From positions 1 through 64,000 of the forward strand of contig JAUKTV010000017.1 of the NCBI GenBank assembly GCA_030549205.1: 64,000 bases of DNA, in the 5' to 3' direction. Position 1 is the first letter of the stretch. Every line of letters starts with the position of its first letter. Positions 36,667 to 46,665 of the stretch are shown in pieces. A program made the position numbers and the translations under genes. Origin of the DNA: Apiosordaria backusii. Taxonomy: Eukaryota; Ascomycota; Sordariomycetes; Sordariales; Lasiosphaeriaceae. The notes beneath the pieces were generated by a model. It saw nothing but the letters and a program-made list of their open reading frames with translations, was not told the origin of the DNA and searched no databases.

Positions 36667-39600
36667 ATGGCGGACGAGGCGGGTGCGGCGGAGGTGGTTT
36701 CTTCCAAAGTTTGCTATCTTTGCCGCGTAGAGAAGCCCAGCGACCAATTCTGGTCGGTACGAGGCCCTCGAAGGATCGTCGTCAATTGCTCGGATTGCCG
36801 TAATCGCACGAGGCAACAGGCGAGTCTATCAGTTCTATCTTCCTCCGTTGCTTTACTAACCTTATTCCTAGGTAACCGCGTCGGCTGCACGCATTTCCAG
36901 AGCAGCTGCGATAGCCGGCGGACAAGATCCAGCGGTTGCGCCTCGCCAGAATCTCACCCATACGGTCCTTGCCCAGCGATACCGCGAAGGCGGCCGTGTC
37001 AGTACGGATACTCCCGAAATGGCTGCTGCTCGCAGCGAGATCTCGTACATCCAGCGACGGCATCGCCTCGAGCGTCGCCATGGTGAAGAACCTTCCCAGA
37101 CCCCGACGATGAGTGGCTTGCTTCGCCAGCAACAAGAGATCCAGGACCCCGCCACCGACCTCCCACCCTCTGCTCAGCCGAGAGAGCCTGAGGAAGAGAT
37201 GGAAGCTGACGATGAAGTGCCTCGCGTGGGATCTCTAGTTCCACAGCGACGGCCACCACCCTCACCGTCCACACCTGCTCGTGGCCGTCGCCGAGGACGA
37301 CCGCGCCTTGACCGAATTCCTCGCGGCCGACCACGCAGACGCTCCTCCCCCCAACCAGCTCCCCGCGAATTCGACGAGCCTCCCCCTCAGTTTACAGGGG
37401 CCGATTAGGAGTCGCCTCTAACCGCGGAAGACCTCGCCATCAAGGCAGAATTCGACAGGGCACTTGCTGCCGAGCAGATGCAATACTGCCCACGGTGCAA
37501 AGAGCGGTGGTTCGACATGGAGCTCAAAGGGGATAGGATCTGCAAGCGTTGCCACGATAAGGATGATAAGAAGCGTCAGGACGAGCCTTTTTTCTTTTCG
37601 GCTGCGAACAAGCTGGATTTTGGCCCTGTACCTAATGATCTGCCCAGGCTTGAGCCGTTGGAGGAGATGTTTATTGCGCGGGTGCACGTCAGCGTCAATG
37701 TATTTACAGTACGTAACGAGGATGGAAGCAAAGGGTTTGGTAACTGACAAAACATAGGTTCGTGGGCAGCAGTATAAGTATCGTGGGCATGTTGTACACT
37801 TCTTGCGTGACGTTGGCAAGGTATATAGTGAGCTCCCTTTGCTACCCAAAGACCTCGATGTCGTTATCCTTCGGCCTCGTGGTTCCGAGAACGTGGCCCG
37901 GATGGATCGGCAGTTCCGCCGACGATTCCGCGTCCGCCGCGCCGCAGTAGAGGCCTGGCTTAAGTTTCTTTCCCTCAACCACCCAGGCTACCGAGACTTT
38001 ACTTTGAATCACGACAATCTTTCCCAGCTCCCCGAAGATGGCAACGTCTTCGACCAGCTAAGCATCCATGAAGTTGACGAGACCTCGGGTTTGCCTGCCG
38101 ATTTTGGCCCTGATGTTGACCCGGTCGAGGAGCCAGAGCTGGAAGATTCTGAGGTTATCGACGAAGCCGCAGTGCCCAACCTGCTCATCCAGGAGACTGA
38201 GCTTAATCAACTCCAGGGCCGTGTCGACAACACCGTCGCTGAGGATACCGAACGGGTCCCCCTACGACACGCCGACCCGCACTCGGCACACCAGCTACCC
38301 ATGCCATCTATCCGTCGTACGCCTTTGGATGAATTTAACCAGAAGTACGCACTGCTTTCTTTGGCCTGCCCCACCTTATTTCCCCAGGGCGTTGCGGATT
38401 TTGTTGAGCCCAGGCAACGCAATATATCCTACCAGGATTATATTGAGCATGCCATAAAGTGGGAGGATGGCCGGTTCGCTAGGCACCACAGCTTTCGCTT
38501 TATTGCCTTGAACACGCTAATGCGTCAGCAAGCACGCAGCAACAGCAAGTTCTATGTCAGTAAGCACCATCGCACGCCGCTTACCAAGGAGGACCTCCAG
38601 CGAGCTCTGGCCGACCCCGAACAGCCAGAAGCTCAAGCGATCTTAAATCGTATCTCGCGTTTTGCGGGTGTGATTAAGGGCACCCGTCCTTTTTGGTATC
38701 GCCGGCGGCGTGAGTGTGAGGCGTTTGCCCACTGCCTTGGCGTCCCAGCTGCCTTCATCACCCAGAGCCCAGCCGACCTTCATTGGCAGAGCCTATACCG
38801 GCACATGCCCGAGTACGAAGAATGGAAGGTTCTGGACGAGCGTGCGCGTATGGCTAAGTCACGTCAGTTGCTGCGTGAGAACCCGCATATCGCAGCCTGG
38901 CACTTCCACTCTCGCAACAAGCTGTTCCGGAAGATTGTGCTCGAGAAGAAGTTCAACCTGGAAGATTATTGGTACCGTTACGAGTGGCAAGGCCGCGGCA
39001 GCAGCCACGCCCATGGGCTGTATTGGTTCAATGGGAGCCCGGATCCCGACATGTCGACGAAAGATACACGAGACAACTTTGCGACGGTCTGGGGTTACCA
39101 TATCACAGCCCTGAACCCACAGCGGGACCAGGGCGCGGACGAGGGCAATCCCCTGTCCGTAGACCCTCTCGAGACCGAGATTACCTGGGAGTGGCTCAAC
39201 CGTATTGTAAACCGATGCCAGCGGCACCATTGTTCCACTACATACTGCCTCCGCCTAACCAAGAGAGATGCGGAGCGGGCCAGACAGTCGGCAGCCCGAG
39301 CAGAAGCCGGTGAGGCCGGTGAGCCAGAGCAACCCCCGCCGCAGCCAACATGCCGGTTCCTCTTTCCCCGCCCCGAGCGGCCAGCTGCGGGTGTTGTTAG
39401 GAGAGCAGGTACGAAATGGTGGCATTTCGAGGCCGAGAGAAACGACACCCACATGAACCAGTACAACCCGATGATCTCGCTCTGCTGGCTCGCCAACACT
39501 GACTGCTCGCCCTGCACCGGCGTACAGGCTGTGATCAACTACGCTGCAAAGTACTGCAGCAAGTCGGAGGCCCAGACCAACACGTACGCGCAGATCGCCC

Positions 39601-42032
39601 GCGGCATAATGCCTTACGTTTCCGACCGCAACCCCATGCTTTCGTTCGTATCCAAGCTGATGAACAAGCTGGTGGGTGAGAGGGACTACTCCGCGCAGGA
39701 GATCTGCCACATCCTGCTGGGCCTTCCTCTCCAGGACGACAGCCGGGTGGTGCAGAGCGTGGACTGCCGGCCCCGCGAGCGACACGCCCGGCCCATCGAC
39801 ATCACTGCTGACGGCGAAGTCGAGGAATCCTCGAATGTCTACGACAAATACCTCAACCGGCCGGCACACATGGAGGAGGTGACGTACTTTGACTTCCTTG
39901 AGAACTGGAACTTCAAGGCCCGCGATCCTTCGAGATGGGCTGTGTGGCAACCTCCTGCGCGGCCCAGGGTTTTGTACTACTACCCCAGATACAAGCCTGT
40001 TCGCTCGCACCAGCAGTGGCCTAATTTCTGCCGTATTAAGCTCCTGCTTAACCATCCTCACCGCCAAGCCACGGATCTTTTACGAGCCGACAACCTGCTG
40101 TTTGAAACCTACGAGGTCGCCTACAGGCACTGCGCCATTCATCACGACCACCCCGACGACCATTATGGCGTCGAGGACGAGGAGGAACCCGAGCCTGACG
40201 AGGAGCTGTTTGAGCCTGGCGGTGATGTGGTTGATATCACCCTTGAGGATTGGCACGAGATGGCACGTATGGTACCTGACCTCGAGCTTCCCCAGGAGGA
40301 GGCAGATTTACTCGGCCGCCGCGACATCGACGTAAACTACGACTGGACCCGCCACATCGGCCTTTATTCCCACGAGCTGTTTAACGACGGAACCTATTGG
40401 ACCGAGCTCCGGGGGGATTCTCCCGGCAATTACAACGTCGAGCAGCTCCCGCGCGAGGCCTGTGACACTCTTAACACCGAGCAGCGGCTGGTGTACGACG
40501 CCATTCTAGGACACTACAGGGCAACCAACCGAGGTCAGAACCCAGCCCCGCTCCGGATCCAGGTGGACGGGGGCGGAGGGACCGGCAAGTCGTACATGGT
40601 GAAGGTGATCTCCTCTCGCCTGCAAGCCAAAGCAGCCAGGCGCGGCCAGCCCTCGCCAATCATCCGGGCGGCGCCTACCGGTGTAGCCAGCAACCAGATC
40701 ACGGGCCAGACCCTCCATTCCCTCTTCCGGCTCCCGGTGGACGGCAACTACCGCCCGCTCTCGGAAACCCCAACGGTCCTCAGCTCCCTGCAGCGACAGT
40801 TTAGGCCGATCCACTACCTCATCATCGACGAGAAGAGCATGCTGGGGCGGAAAAATCTGGCCTGGATCGATCGGCGGCTCCGTGAGATCTTCCCCGAGCG
40901 CCGCGAGCAGTATCTCGGTGGGCTCAGCGTCATCCTCATAGGCGATTTCTTCCAGCTCCCCCCTGTCATGAGCAAGCCGCTATACTCTGCGGCGGGTGAC
41001 TTGCGGGATATGGAGATTGTCGGCCGTAACGTATACCTTTCGTTCGACAAGTCGGTGTTCTTATCCACGGTCCAGCGCCAGCAGGGTGAGGACCAGGCTC
41101 TGTTCCGGCAGGCCCTGCAGGAACTGAGGCAGGCGAAGGTGTCCATTCCGTCGTGGGAGCTTCTCACCTCGAGATGTGCGATCAAGCTACCCCCGGCCGA
41201 GGTGGAGGCTTTTGATAACGCCCTCCGCATCTTTCCCGTCAAGGCGCAGGTTGAAGAGTATAACCATCGGCACCTTCTGGGCCTGCGAAGGGCGGTTGTC
41301 CAGGTGAACGCGACGCACGAGGGCGCCGGCGCAGACAGGGTCAAGTCCTCCGACGCCGGCAACCTGGTCAAACGATTGCCTCTTTGTATTGGTTGCCGGG
41401 TTATGCTGACGAGGAATCTCTGGGCCAACGTTGGCCTCGTGAACGGTGCGCAGGGCACCGTATACGACATCTCGTGGGCGGAGGGAGCCAACGTAGAAAA
41501 CGACCCACCGCAGGTTATCATGGTAGCGTTTGACAACTACACCGGGCCGCCGTTCCTGTTGCCTAGCGGGGAAGAGCTTCGTGATGGGGCTAGGCCGGTG
41601 GTTCCAATCCTCAGGGTCCAACACGTGTTTGTTCTTGGGGCTGGCACCGGCCTCCGCAAGCAGTTCCCACTGCTTGTGTGCTACGCCATCACGGTGCACA
41701 AGTCACAGGGCATCACTCTCGACAAGGTGGTTTGTGACATCTCCGAGCCAGAGTTCGCGTCCGGCCTGTCCTACGTAGCTGTTTCCAGGGTCAAAACACT
41801 GGATGGCCTGATGTTTGAGTCGCCGTTTGATCGGAGTAGGATATATTGCGAAGATCCGATACGGAGCATGCAACTGAAGATAGCTGATTACGAGACAAGG
41901 AGGCTGCAGCGGTTGGGTCCACAGGAAGAGGAGGTTGGGTCGAGTAACATAGGCGGGTATATGAGCTCCGATAGCTCTGACATGGAAGAGGAGGATGACT
42001 CGAGCGATACAAGCGATGGCTTTACTGTGTAG
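36667..42032 (+). CDS. Helitron replication protein: HUH Rep + PIF1-type helicase
   Basis: Exons 36667-36819, 36872-37708 and 37758-42032. Intron 1 is GC-AG with an ACTAAC branch; intron 2 is GT-AG with CTGAC. Exon 1 has a zinc-ribbon-like CYLC..CSDC pair. Exon 2 has a second one (CPRC..CKRC) and a Pro/Arg-rich linker with an in-frame TAG at 37406-37408, so the working product may start at the ATG 37478 (about 1501 aa) or need readthrough. Numbered from the ATG at 37803 (1409 codons): HUH motif SHAHG, His402 and His404; paired tyrosines YAAKY, Tyr580 and Tyr584; Walker A GGGGTGKS 923-930; Walker B DE 1009-1010; GDFFQLPPV 1047-1055; VHKSQG 1298-1303; GLSYVAVSRV 1321-1330. These are the nicking/joining and unwinding domains of rolling-circle transposition. 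An acidic linker (EDEEEPEPDEE) separates Rep and helicase, and the C-terminus is Ser/Asp/Glu-rich. Confidence 0.93.
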
Positions 42033-42104
42033 AGAGAAGATTTAGTTGTGTAGGTTTAGCTGTAGTTGTAATAAACAGTCTTCAGCAGAACACGGGATTG
42101 TTGG

Positions 42105-42116
42105 CCTCCGGACAGG
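42105..42116 (-). repeat. Helitron copy 2: subterminal inverted-repeat arm
   Basis: CCTCCGGACAGG, exact reverse complement of the 5' terminus at 36123-36134. Confidence 0.75.
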
Positions 42117-42197
42117 TTATTGTCGCTTCGTTTACTCCCCACTTGACCCCAATTGAGTTTGCTCTCCACATACGCACATGAAATTCGTGCCCGTGTC

Positions 42198-42288
42198 AAA
42201 ATTGCCAGGAGCGAGAGTGAGGAAGGAAGCGTCCCGTAGCGCAGCGAAGGGCCACGCGACTGACGAACGAAGCGACGCTAGCAATTTT
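42198..42288 (+). repeat. Helitron copy 2: 3'-terminal stem-loop
   Basis: Same 91-base structure as in copy 1, closed by AAAATTGC and GCAATTTT. The shared sequence ends one base later. Confidence 0.65.
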
Positions 42289-42289
42289 A

Positions 42290-42427
42290 TTTGTTAATAT
42301 TAGACTATTGTAATTAAAATAAGCTATTATTATGTACTGTTTAGCTGCACTAAACTAATTATTTAGAAGCACCTTTAATTAAGTATCTTTTTTATAGGTT
42401 CTAGATCGGGGTTCGTTATAAATTAGC
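42290..42427 (+). repeat. Ty3/Gypsy LTR, 3' part after Helitron copy 2
   Basis: Continues the LTR pieces at 22049-22095 and 36101-36121. Ends CGGGGTTCGTTATA. Reverse-complement homolog of 46188-46598. Confidence 0.75.
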
Positions 42428-42595
42428 ACTTCGGCCTTGCTTAGAAGACTGAGAATACATAGCCTTTAGTGACAAGACTTAAGCTATTAATAACCTAATA
42501 TAGAAAAGGTAGCTTACCTTATACGAATTTAAAAATATTGAGGCCTAGGTTACTATATAGTAAAAGCCTTATAGTTAGATGTTTTAGAGTATAAT

Positions 42596-43292
42596 TATTG
42601 AAAATAAGATATAAGGTTTATAAGCTTAAGGGCTCTGTAAATAGTTCCCTATAGGGGTTATATAGTGCTGTGGAATAGTTACGTACGATATCTAAAGCTT
42701 ATTACTAAGGTACTAGGCTTTAGTACTGTTGGTGCTATAGAATAGAGAGTATAGATAGTAACCTTTTATATTTATCGTGCGCGCTTTTAGTAATCTACTA
42801 TAATATTCTCTATAGTAAAGTTTATACTCGACCTCTATTATATACCCTCCGAGGGACCTCTAAAGCCTTACATACTAGGGCAGGTAAATGGACTAAAGTA
42901 CAACTTATAGGACCTCGATTTTATATAAGAGTTGTTAAAAAGCAACTCGTGCTTATATAAATCTTTACTTAAAACTGCCTTTCTTTTAACTAAAGTATAG
43001 GTTATTGTAAGCCTAAAGTTTAGCTCTTTTAACTAGTAATATATATAGGCTTTATAAGCTTAATTATAAAATTATAGTTATTTTAGCCTATTAGTTGGCC
43101 TGATGTAAGCCTTTAAAGTGGCCTATAGTACTGAGTAGGGCCTGTATATAGGTGCTGGGTAAATGCTTGGTAATAGGTAAGCTCTTTAGGTAATGACTTA
43201 ACCGAATCTTCCATTCCTTTATACTTATTTCCACGTAGTATTACAGCTGCCAGTCCACTGTAAACTAGGCCTTATAGGGGCCTAGTTTAACA
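42596..43292 (-). repeat. 697-bp solo LTR, left palindrome arm
   Basis: Reverse complement of 44642-45338. Flanked by ATAAT (42591-42595 and 43293-43297). Related in its ends (TGTTAAACTAGG) to the nested copia LTRs. No internal coding region is attached. Confidence 0.82.
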
Positions 43293-43572
43293 ATAATATA
43301 TAGGTAGAAAAAGGCTGGCTCTTTTATGTAGGAAAAGGAATATAGTAGGATCAATAGCGAGAAGTATCAGAGGTATATTGTCCCTATTATTTATAGTTTT
43401 ATTATAAGGAAAAGGGCATAGGGTACTTCTGTAGTTTTCTAACAGGATAATGCCTCTCCTTACTTTTCTAAGTTAACTAGGGCTTATATTAGAAGGCTAG
43501 GTATTAAATAGTTAACCTAGCCAGCAAAGAGCCCTGATTTAAACCCTTGTTAGTGCAACTATTTCTACGTAT
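43293..43572 (+). pseudogene. Tc1/mariner transposase, middle part (deleted 5' half)
   Basis: The terminal inverted repeat (TATAGGTAGAAAAAGGCTGG) runs directly into the middle of a Tc1 transposase, so the N-terminal half has been deleted. The frame reads RYIVPIIYSF, then QDNASPYFSKLTRAYIRRLG with the second catalytic Asp, then AKSPDLNP, around the third acidic position. Stops at Gln codons are RIP-like. The frame is interrupted at 43573 by an insertion and continues at 44331. Confidence 0.78.
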
Positions 43573-44326
43573 TATATATTAGTATATATATATAATACTA
43601 CTGCTTATATAATATTTGTCTTTGACAAATATAGTTTTATTTTAATAATAAAACTTCAAAGTTAAATATTTACTTACTGGTTTAGGCTAGTAAGTTAATA
43701 TTTTAATATACAATAGTATATTATATAAGCAATAGTAATTTTCAACTTAAACTAAAATACGTTGAAAATTGAAGGATTTTCCTTTATTATATATATAAGT
43801 GGAGAAAAGCGGGATCGAAAAGACGAGACGGCTCGGCAAGCTCTTTGAAGCTCACCTTTGGTATTGTAAGGCCTTTGAGGCCTATTCAACTACCAAAAGG
43901 CCCACTGGAAGAAAGAAATTGCAGTGGATCAAAGGACCGTTCAGTGGAAGGATCCAAGTATATATAGAGGTCCTCGCTCCCTCTCAGAGGCAGTTCAATT
44001 CCTTCACTATATACAACTTACCTTACAACCGAACAACCCACTTCAATATATTATATATACTACGAGCTCCACTTCTTCAATACTTTATATATTTCAATGC
44101 CTCTTTGCAACGTTTGTTTACTATATAAAACTGAAAATCCCTACGAATTCGTTGAAAAAAGAGCACTTATTACGGTAATTCCGTACGATATTACGATATT
44201 TAAGAATTCCAACAATATCGAATTTTACCTACTTATTACACCTACGCTTCTTACCACCACTTTCGCAAGTAGGCTTACTTCAAGGCACCGAGGCCTAATT
44301 CACCCCTCTAAAACCCTATTAAGAAT
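43573..44326. mobile_element. 754-bp unclassified insertion in the Tc1 transposase
   Basis: Inserted with a 4-bp duplication GTAT (43569-43572 and 44327-44330); removing it and one GTAT restores the transposase frame. The first ~220 bp are AT-rich with an inverted repeat (CTGCTTATATAATATTT-like near 43605, mirrored near 43722). The remainder is of normal GC with a TATA-like stretch near 43958-43968 and short frames of 109 codons (43799-44128) and 81 codons (44097-44342, starting MPLCNVC). I do not recognise either. The body is not RIP-mutated, so the insertion is younger than its host. It may be a MITE or a captured gene fragment. Confidence 0.6.
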
Positions 44327-44330
44327 GTAT

Positions 44331-44641
44331 AGTTTTGGATGAAAGATTGGATCGAAATGCAGTATAATATCTAAAGCCTTAGCCCCAGGGCCCTCCGCTA
44401 GGCCATTTTGGAAGCCTGGGAAGCAGTGCCCTCTAAATAGCTTCGTTCACTTGCTTACAGTATGCCCCAGAGGCTTCAAAGGGTGATCGAGGCTGGTGGG
44501 GCGCTCATTTGCTGTTAGTATAGGTACTTGGAATTGTATAGAAAATTGGCCTATTTGGAAGTACTGCGACTTTGAAAAGAATAGATTAAATGCCTATGTT
44601 ATTTTCCCTATCAGGCCAGCCTTTTTTCACCTATATATTAT
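44331..44641 (+). pseudogene. Tc1/mariner transposase C-terminus and right terminal repeat
   Basis: Continues the Tc1 frame: FWMKDWIEMQYN, then AILEAWEAVPS and SMPQRLQRVIEAGGALI, the usual Tc1 C-terminus. The right inverted repeat (GCCAGCCTTTTTTCACC) ends near 44637, next to the right-arm LTR. Two or three stop codons at expected Gln/Arg positions. Confidence 0.78.
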
Positions 44642-45338
44642 TGTTAAACTAGGCCCCTGTGAGGCTTAGTTTACAGTGGGCTGGCAGCTGTAATACTACG
44701 TGGAAATAAGTGTAAAGGAATAGAGGATTCAGCTAAGTCATTACCTAAAGAGCTTACCTATTACTAAGCATTTACCTAGCACCTATATACAGGCCTTATT
44801 TAGTGCTATAGGCTACTTTAAGGGCTTATATCGGGCTAACTAGTAGGCTAAAATAGTTATAATTTTATAATTAAGCTTATAAAGCTTATATATATTACTA
44901 ATTAAAAAGGCTAAGCTTTAGGCTTACGACAATCTATACTTTAATTAAAAGGGAGGTGGTTTTAAGTAAAGATTTATATAGGCGCGAGTTGCTTTTTAAT
45001 AACTTTTATATAAAATCGAGGTCCTGTAAGTTGTACTTTAGCCTATTTACCTGCCTTAGCGTATAAGGCCCTATAGGTCCTTTAGGGGGTATATAGTAGA
45101 GGTTAAGTACGAACCTTACTATAGAGAATATTACAATGGATTACTGAAGGTACGTATTATAAATATAGAAAGTTATTACCTATATTCTCTATTTTATAGT
45201 ACCAATGGTACTAAAGCCCAGTACCCTAGCAGTAAGCTTTAGATATTGTATGTAACTATTTTGCAGTGCAATATAACCTTTGTAGGAGACTATTTACAGG
45301 GTCCTTAAGCCTATAAATCCTATATCCTATTTTTAATA
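44642..45338 (+). repeat. 697-bp solo LTR, right palindrome arm
   Basis: Begins TGTTAAACTAGG. Flanked by ATTAT on both sides (44637-44641 and 45339-45343). Mirror image of 42596-43292. Confidence 0.85.
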
Positions 45339-45443
45339 ATTATACTTTAGAATATCTAACTATAAGGCTTTTACCGTATAGTAGCCTAGGCCTCGATATT
45401 TTTAAATTTATATAAGGTAAGCTACCTTTTCTATATTAGGTTG

Positions 45444-46112
45444 TATTGAAGTACAGCACTTATTTGTGGACTTTACAGTGTACCTAGGCCTGTAACCTAC
45501 AGGGCCTACAACAAACTTCGTAGGCTGACCAAGTGCGCCTACAATAACCAATGGCTTGGAATCACAGCACTCACCAACACCCTGAAGGCACGGCAACCGC
45601 AGTTGACCTCGGAACCCTAAACGCACCCGAAATCCCGGGCGGCTAACGCCCTGAAGTAGTGAAACGTTAGCGCCCTGCGCCCTGCAGCGTTAGCACCCTG
45701 CGCCCTGGAAACGGTCTACGGCTAGCGCACCTCACGGGCGTTTGGGCCCTGCGGCTAGCCTACGGCTAGCGCACTCAACGGACATTCGGGCCCGGGAATG
45801 GAGAGAGCTTCGGGGAGCGATACGGGGACTGAAGGCCTATAAGAAGCCTGCTTTCAGGACTGTTCACTGTGATATTTCTTAGTCTTCAAGTCAATTCAAT
45901 ATACTAGTTCACCACATCTTTCAGTGCCTCACAAGCCTATCTTACTGTGATTACCTTCTATATATTACAGGGCACTGCCTCTGTAATTTGTCTTCCTTCA
46001 GTGCCTAGCCACTGTCGTAGGCTGCAGATAAAGCCCTCATCATTCTCGGTACACTGCGCCACTTCCAGCGTAGGCCTATATTTTACAGGCCTGCGAGATA
46101 CCTATTTCAATA
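45444..46112 (+). repeat. Solo copia LTR, weakly RIP-mutated
   Basis: 669 bp, begins TATTGAAGTACAGC and ends TTTCAATA, with a perfect target duplicate GGTTG (45439-45443 and 46113-46117). Same family as the LTR at 14969-15382/21709-21980 and related to the 679-bp LTRs, but far richer in C and G. It is the best template for the ancestral LTR. It inserted into the right arm of the palindrome. Confidence 0.9.
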
Positions 46113-46187
46113 GGTTGTTAGTAGCCTAAGTCTTATCACTAAAGGCTACGTATTTTTAGTCTTCTAGGCAAGGCTGAAGTGCTAATT

Positions 46188-46598
46188 TATAACAAACCCC
46201 GATTTAGAACCTTTAAAAAGGATACTTAATTGAAGGTGCTTCTAAACAATCAGTTCGGTGCAGCTAAACAGTATATAATAATGGCTTATTTTAATCACAA
46301 TAGTCTAATACTAATGAATGTAACTTATATTACATACTGTAAAACTATCTACAAGCTATCTAGTTCCTCTATATATATAGACCATAGTGTTTTATAGACT
46401 GTAGGACCGATCCTATCGCGTCGGTCCATCGGTCCTCTTGTAAGTGGTTGTCTTGGACTGTTAGACCGTTCACCGTCGACCGGTCCATCGGTCCACTTTT
46501 GATTGGCTATCTACAGGGATCTCTCTGCTTCGTGATGCTTTCTTCTTATTAGCCAGTTTGTAGCTTCTGTGTCTACCCGAGTTCAAGGTCGTGATAGC
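46188..46598 (-). repeat. Ty3/Gypsy solo LTR
   Basis: Reverse-oriented LTR, starting (on minus) near TATCACGACCTTGAAC and ending GGGTTTGTTATA. Homologous to 60819-61228 and to the split LTR at 22049-42427. Contains paired GGTCCATCGGTCC-type words and a TATATATA box. Boundaries are approximate. Confidence 0.75.
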
Positions 46599-46665
46599 AC
46601 CGCAGTGGCAAGTCTCTACCGCTACCTCACGGCTATAATTAGTAATCAATTCCGAGTTAGAGCTA

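Larger units (their letters stand above)
36122..42289 (+). mobile_element. Helitron copy 2 (long ORF intact)
   Basis: The second 6.2-kb Helitron, apparently identical to copy 1 except for one extra T at 39363-39365, at a constant offset of 30306/30307 bp. It is inserted cleanly into a Ty3/Gypsy LTR: the LTR reads AATATAAGTTA up to the element and continues TTTGTTAATATTAG after it. There is no RIP damage although both flanks are RIP-mutated. This implies recent movement, and copy 2 is the better candidate for a functional or recently functional element. Confidence 0.92.
42428..46187. repeat. Large imperfect palindrome around a Tc1/mariner remnant
   Basis: The left arm (42428-42595 plus the LTR at 42596-43292 plus about 20 bp) is mirrored by the right arm (44622-45443 plus 46118-46187). 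The flanking Gypsy LTRs are also in inverted orientation. Both arms hold a 697-bp LTR at the same place with the same target duplicate (ATAAT/ATTAT), so the LTR was present before the inverted duplication, or was copied between arms. The centre is a Tc1-like element. Confidence 0.8.

Noticed and set aside
41187..41699. Long minus-strand ORFs opposite the Helitron gene (also 40814-41536, 39255-40067 and the copy 1 equivalents)
   Set aside because: Antisense shadows of the high-GC coding exon; no motifs and no independent start context.
45408..45626. 72-codon minus ORF
   Set aside because: Lies across the junction into the solo LTR; not coding.
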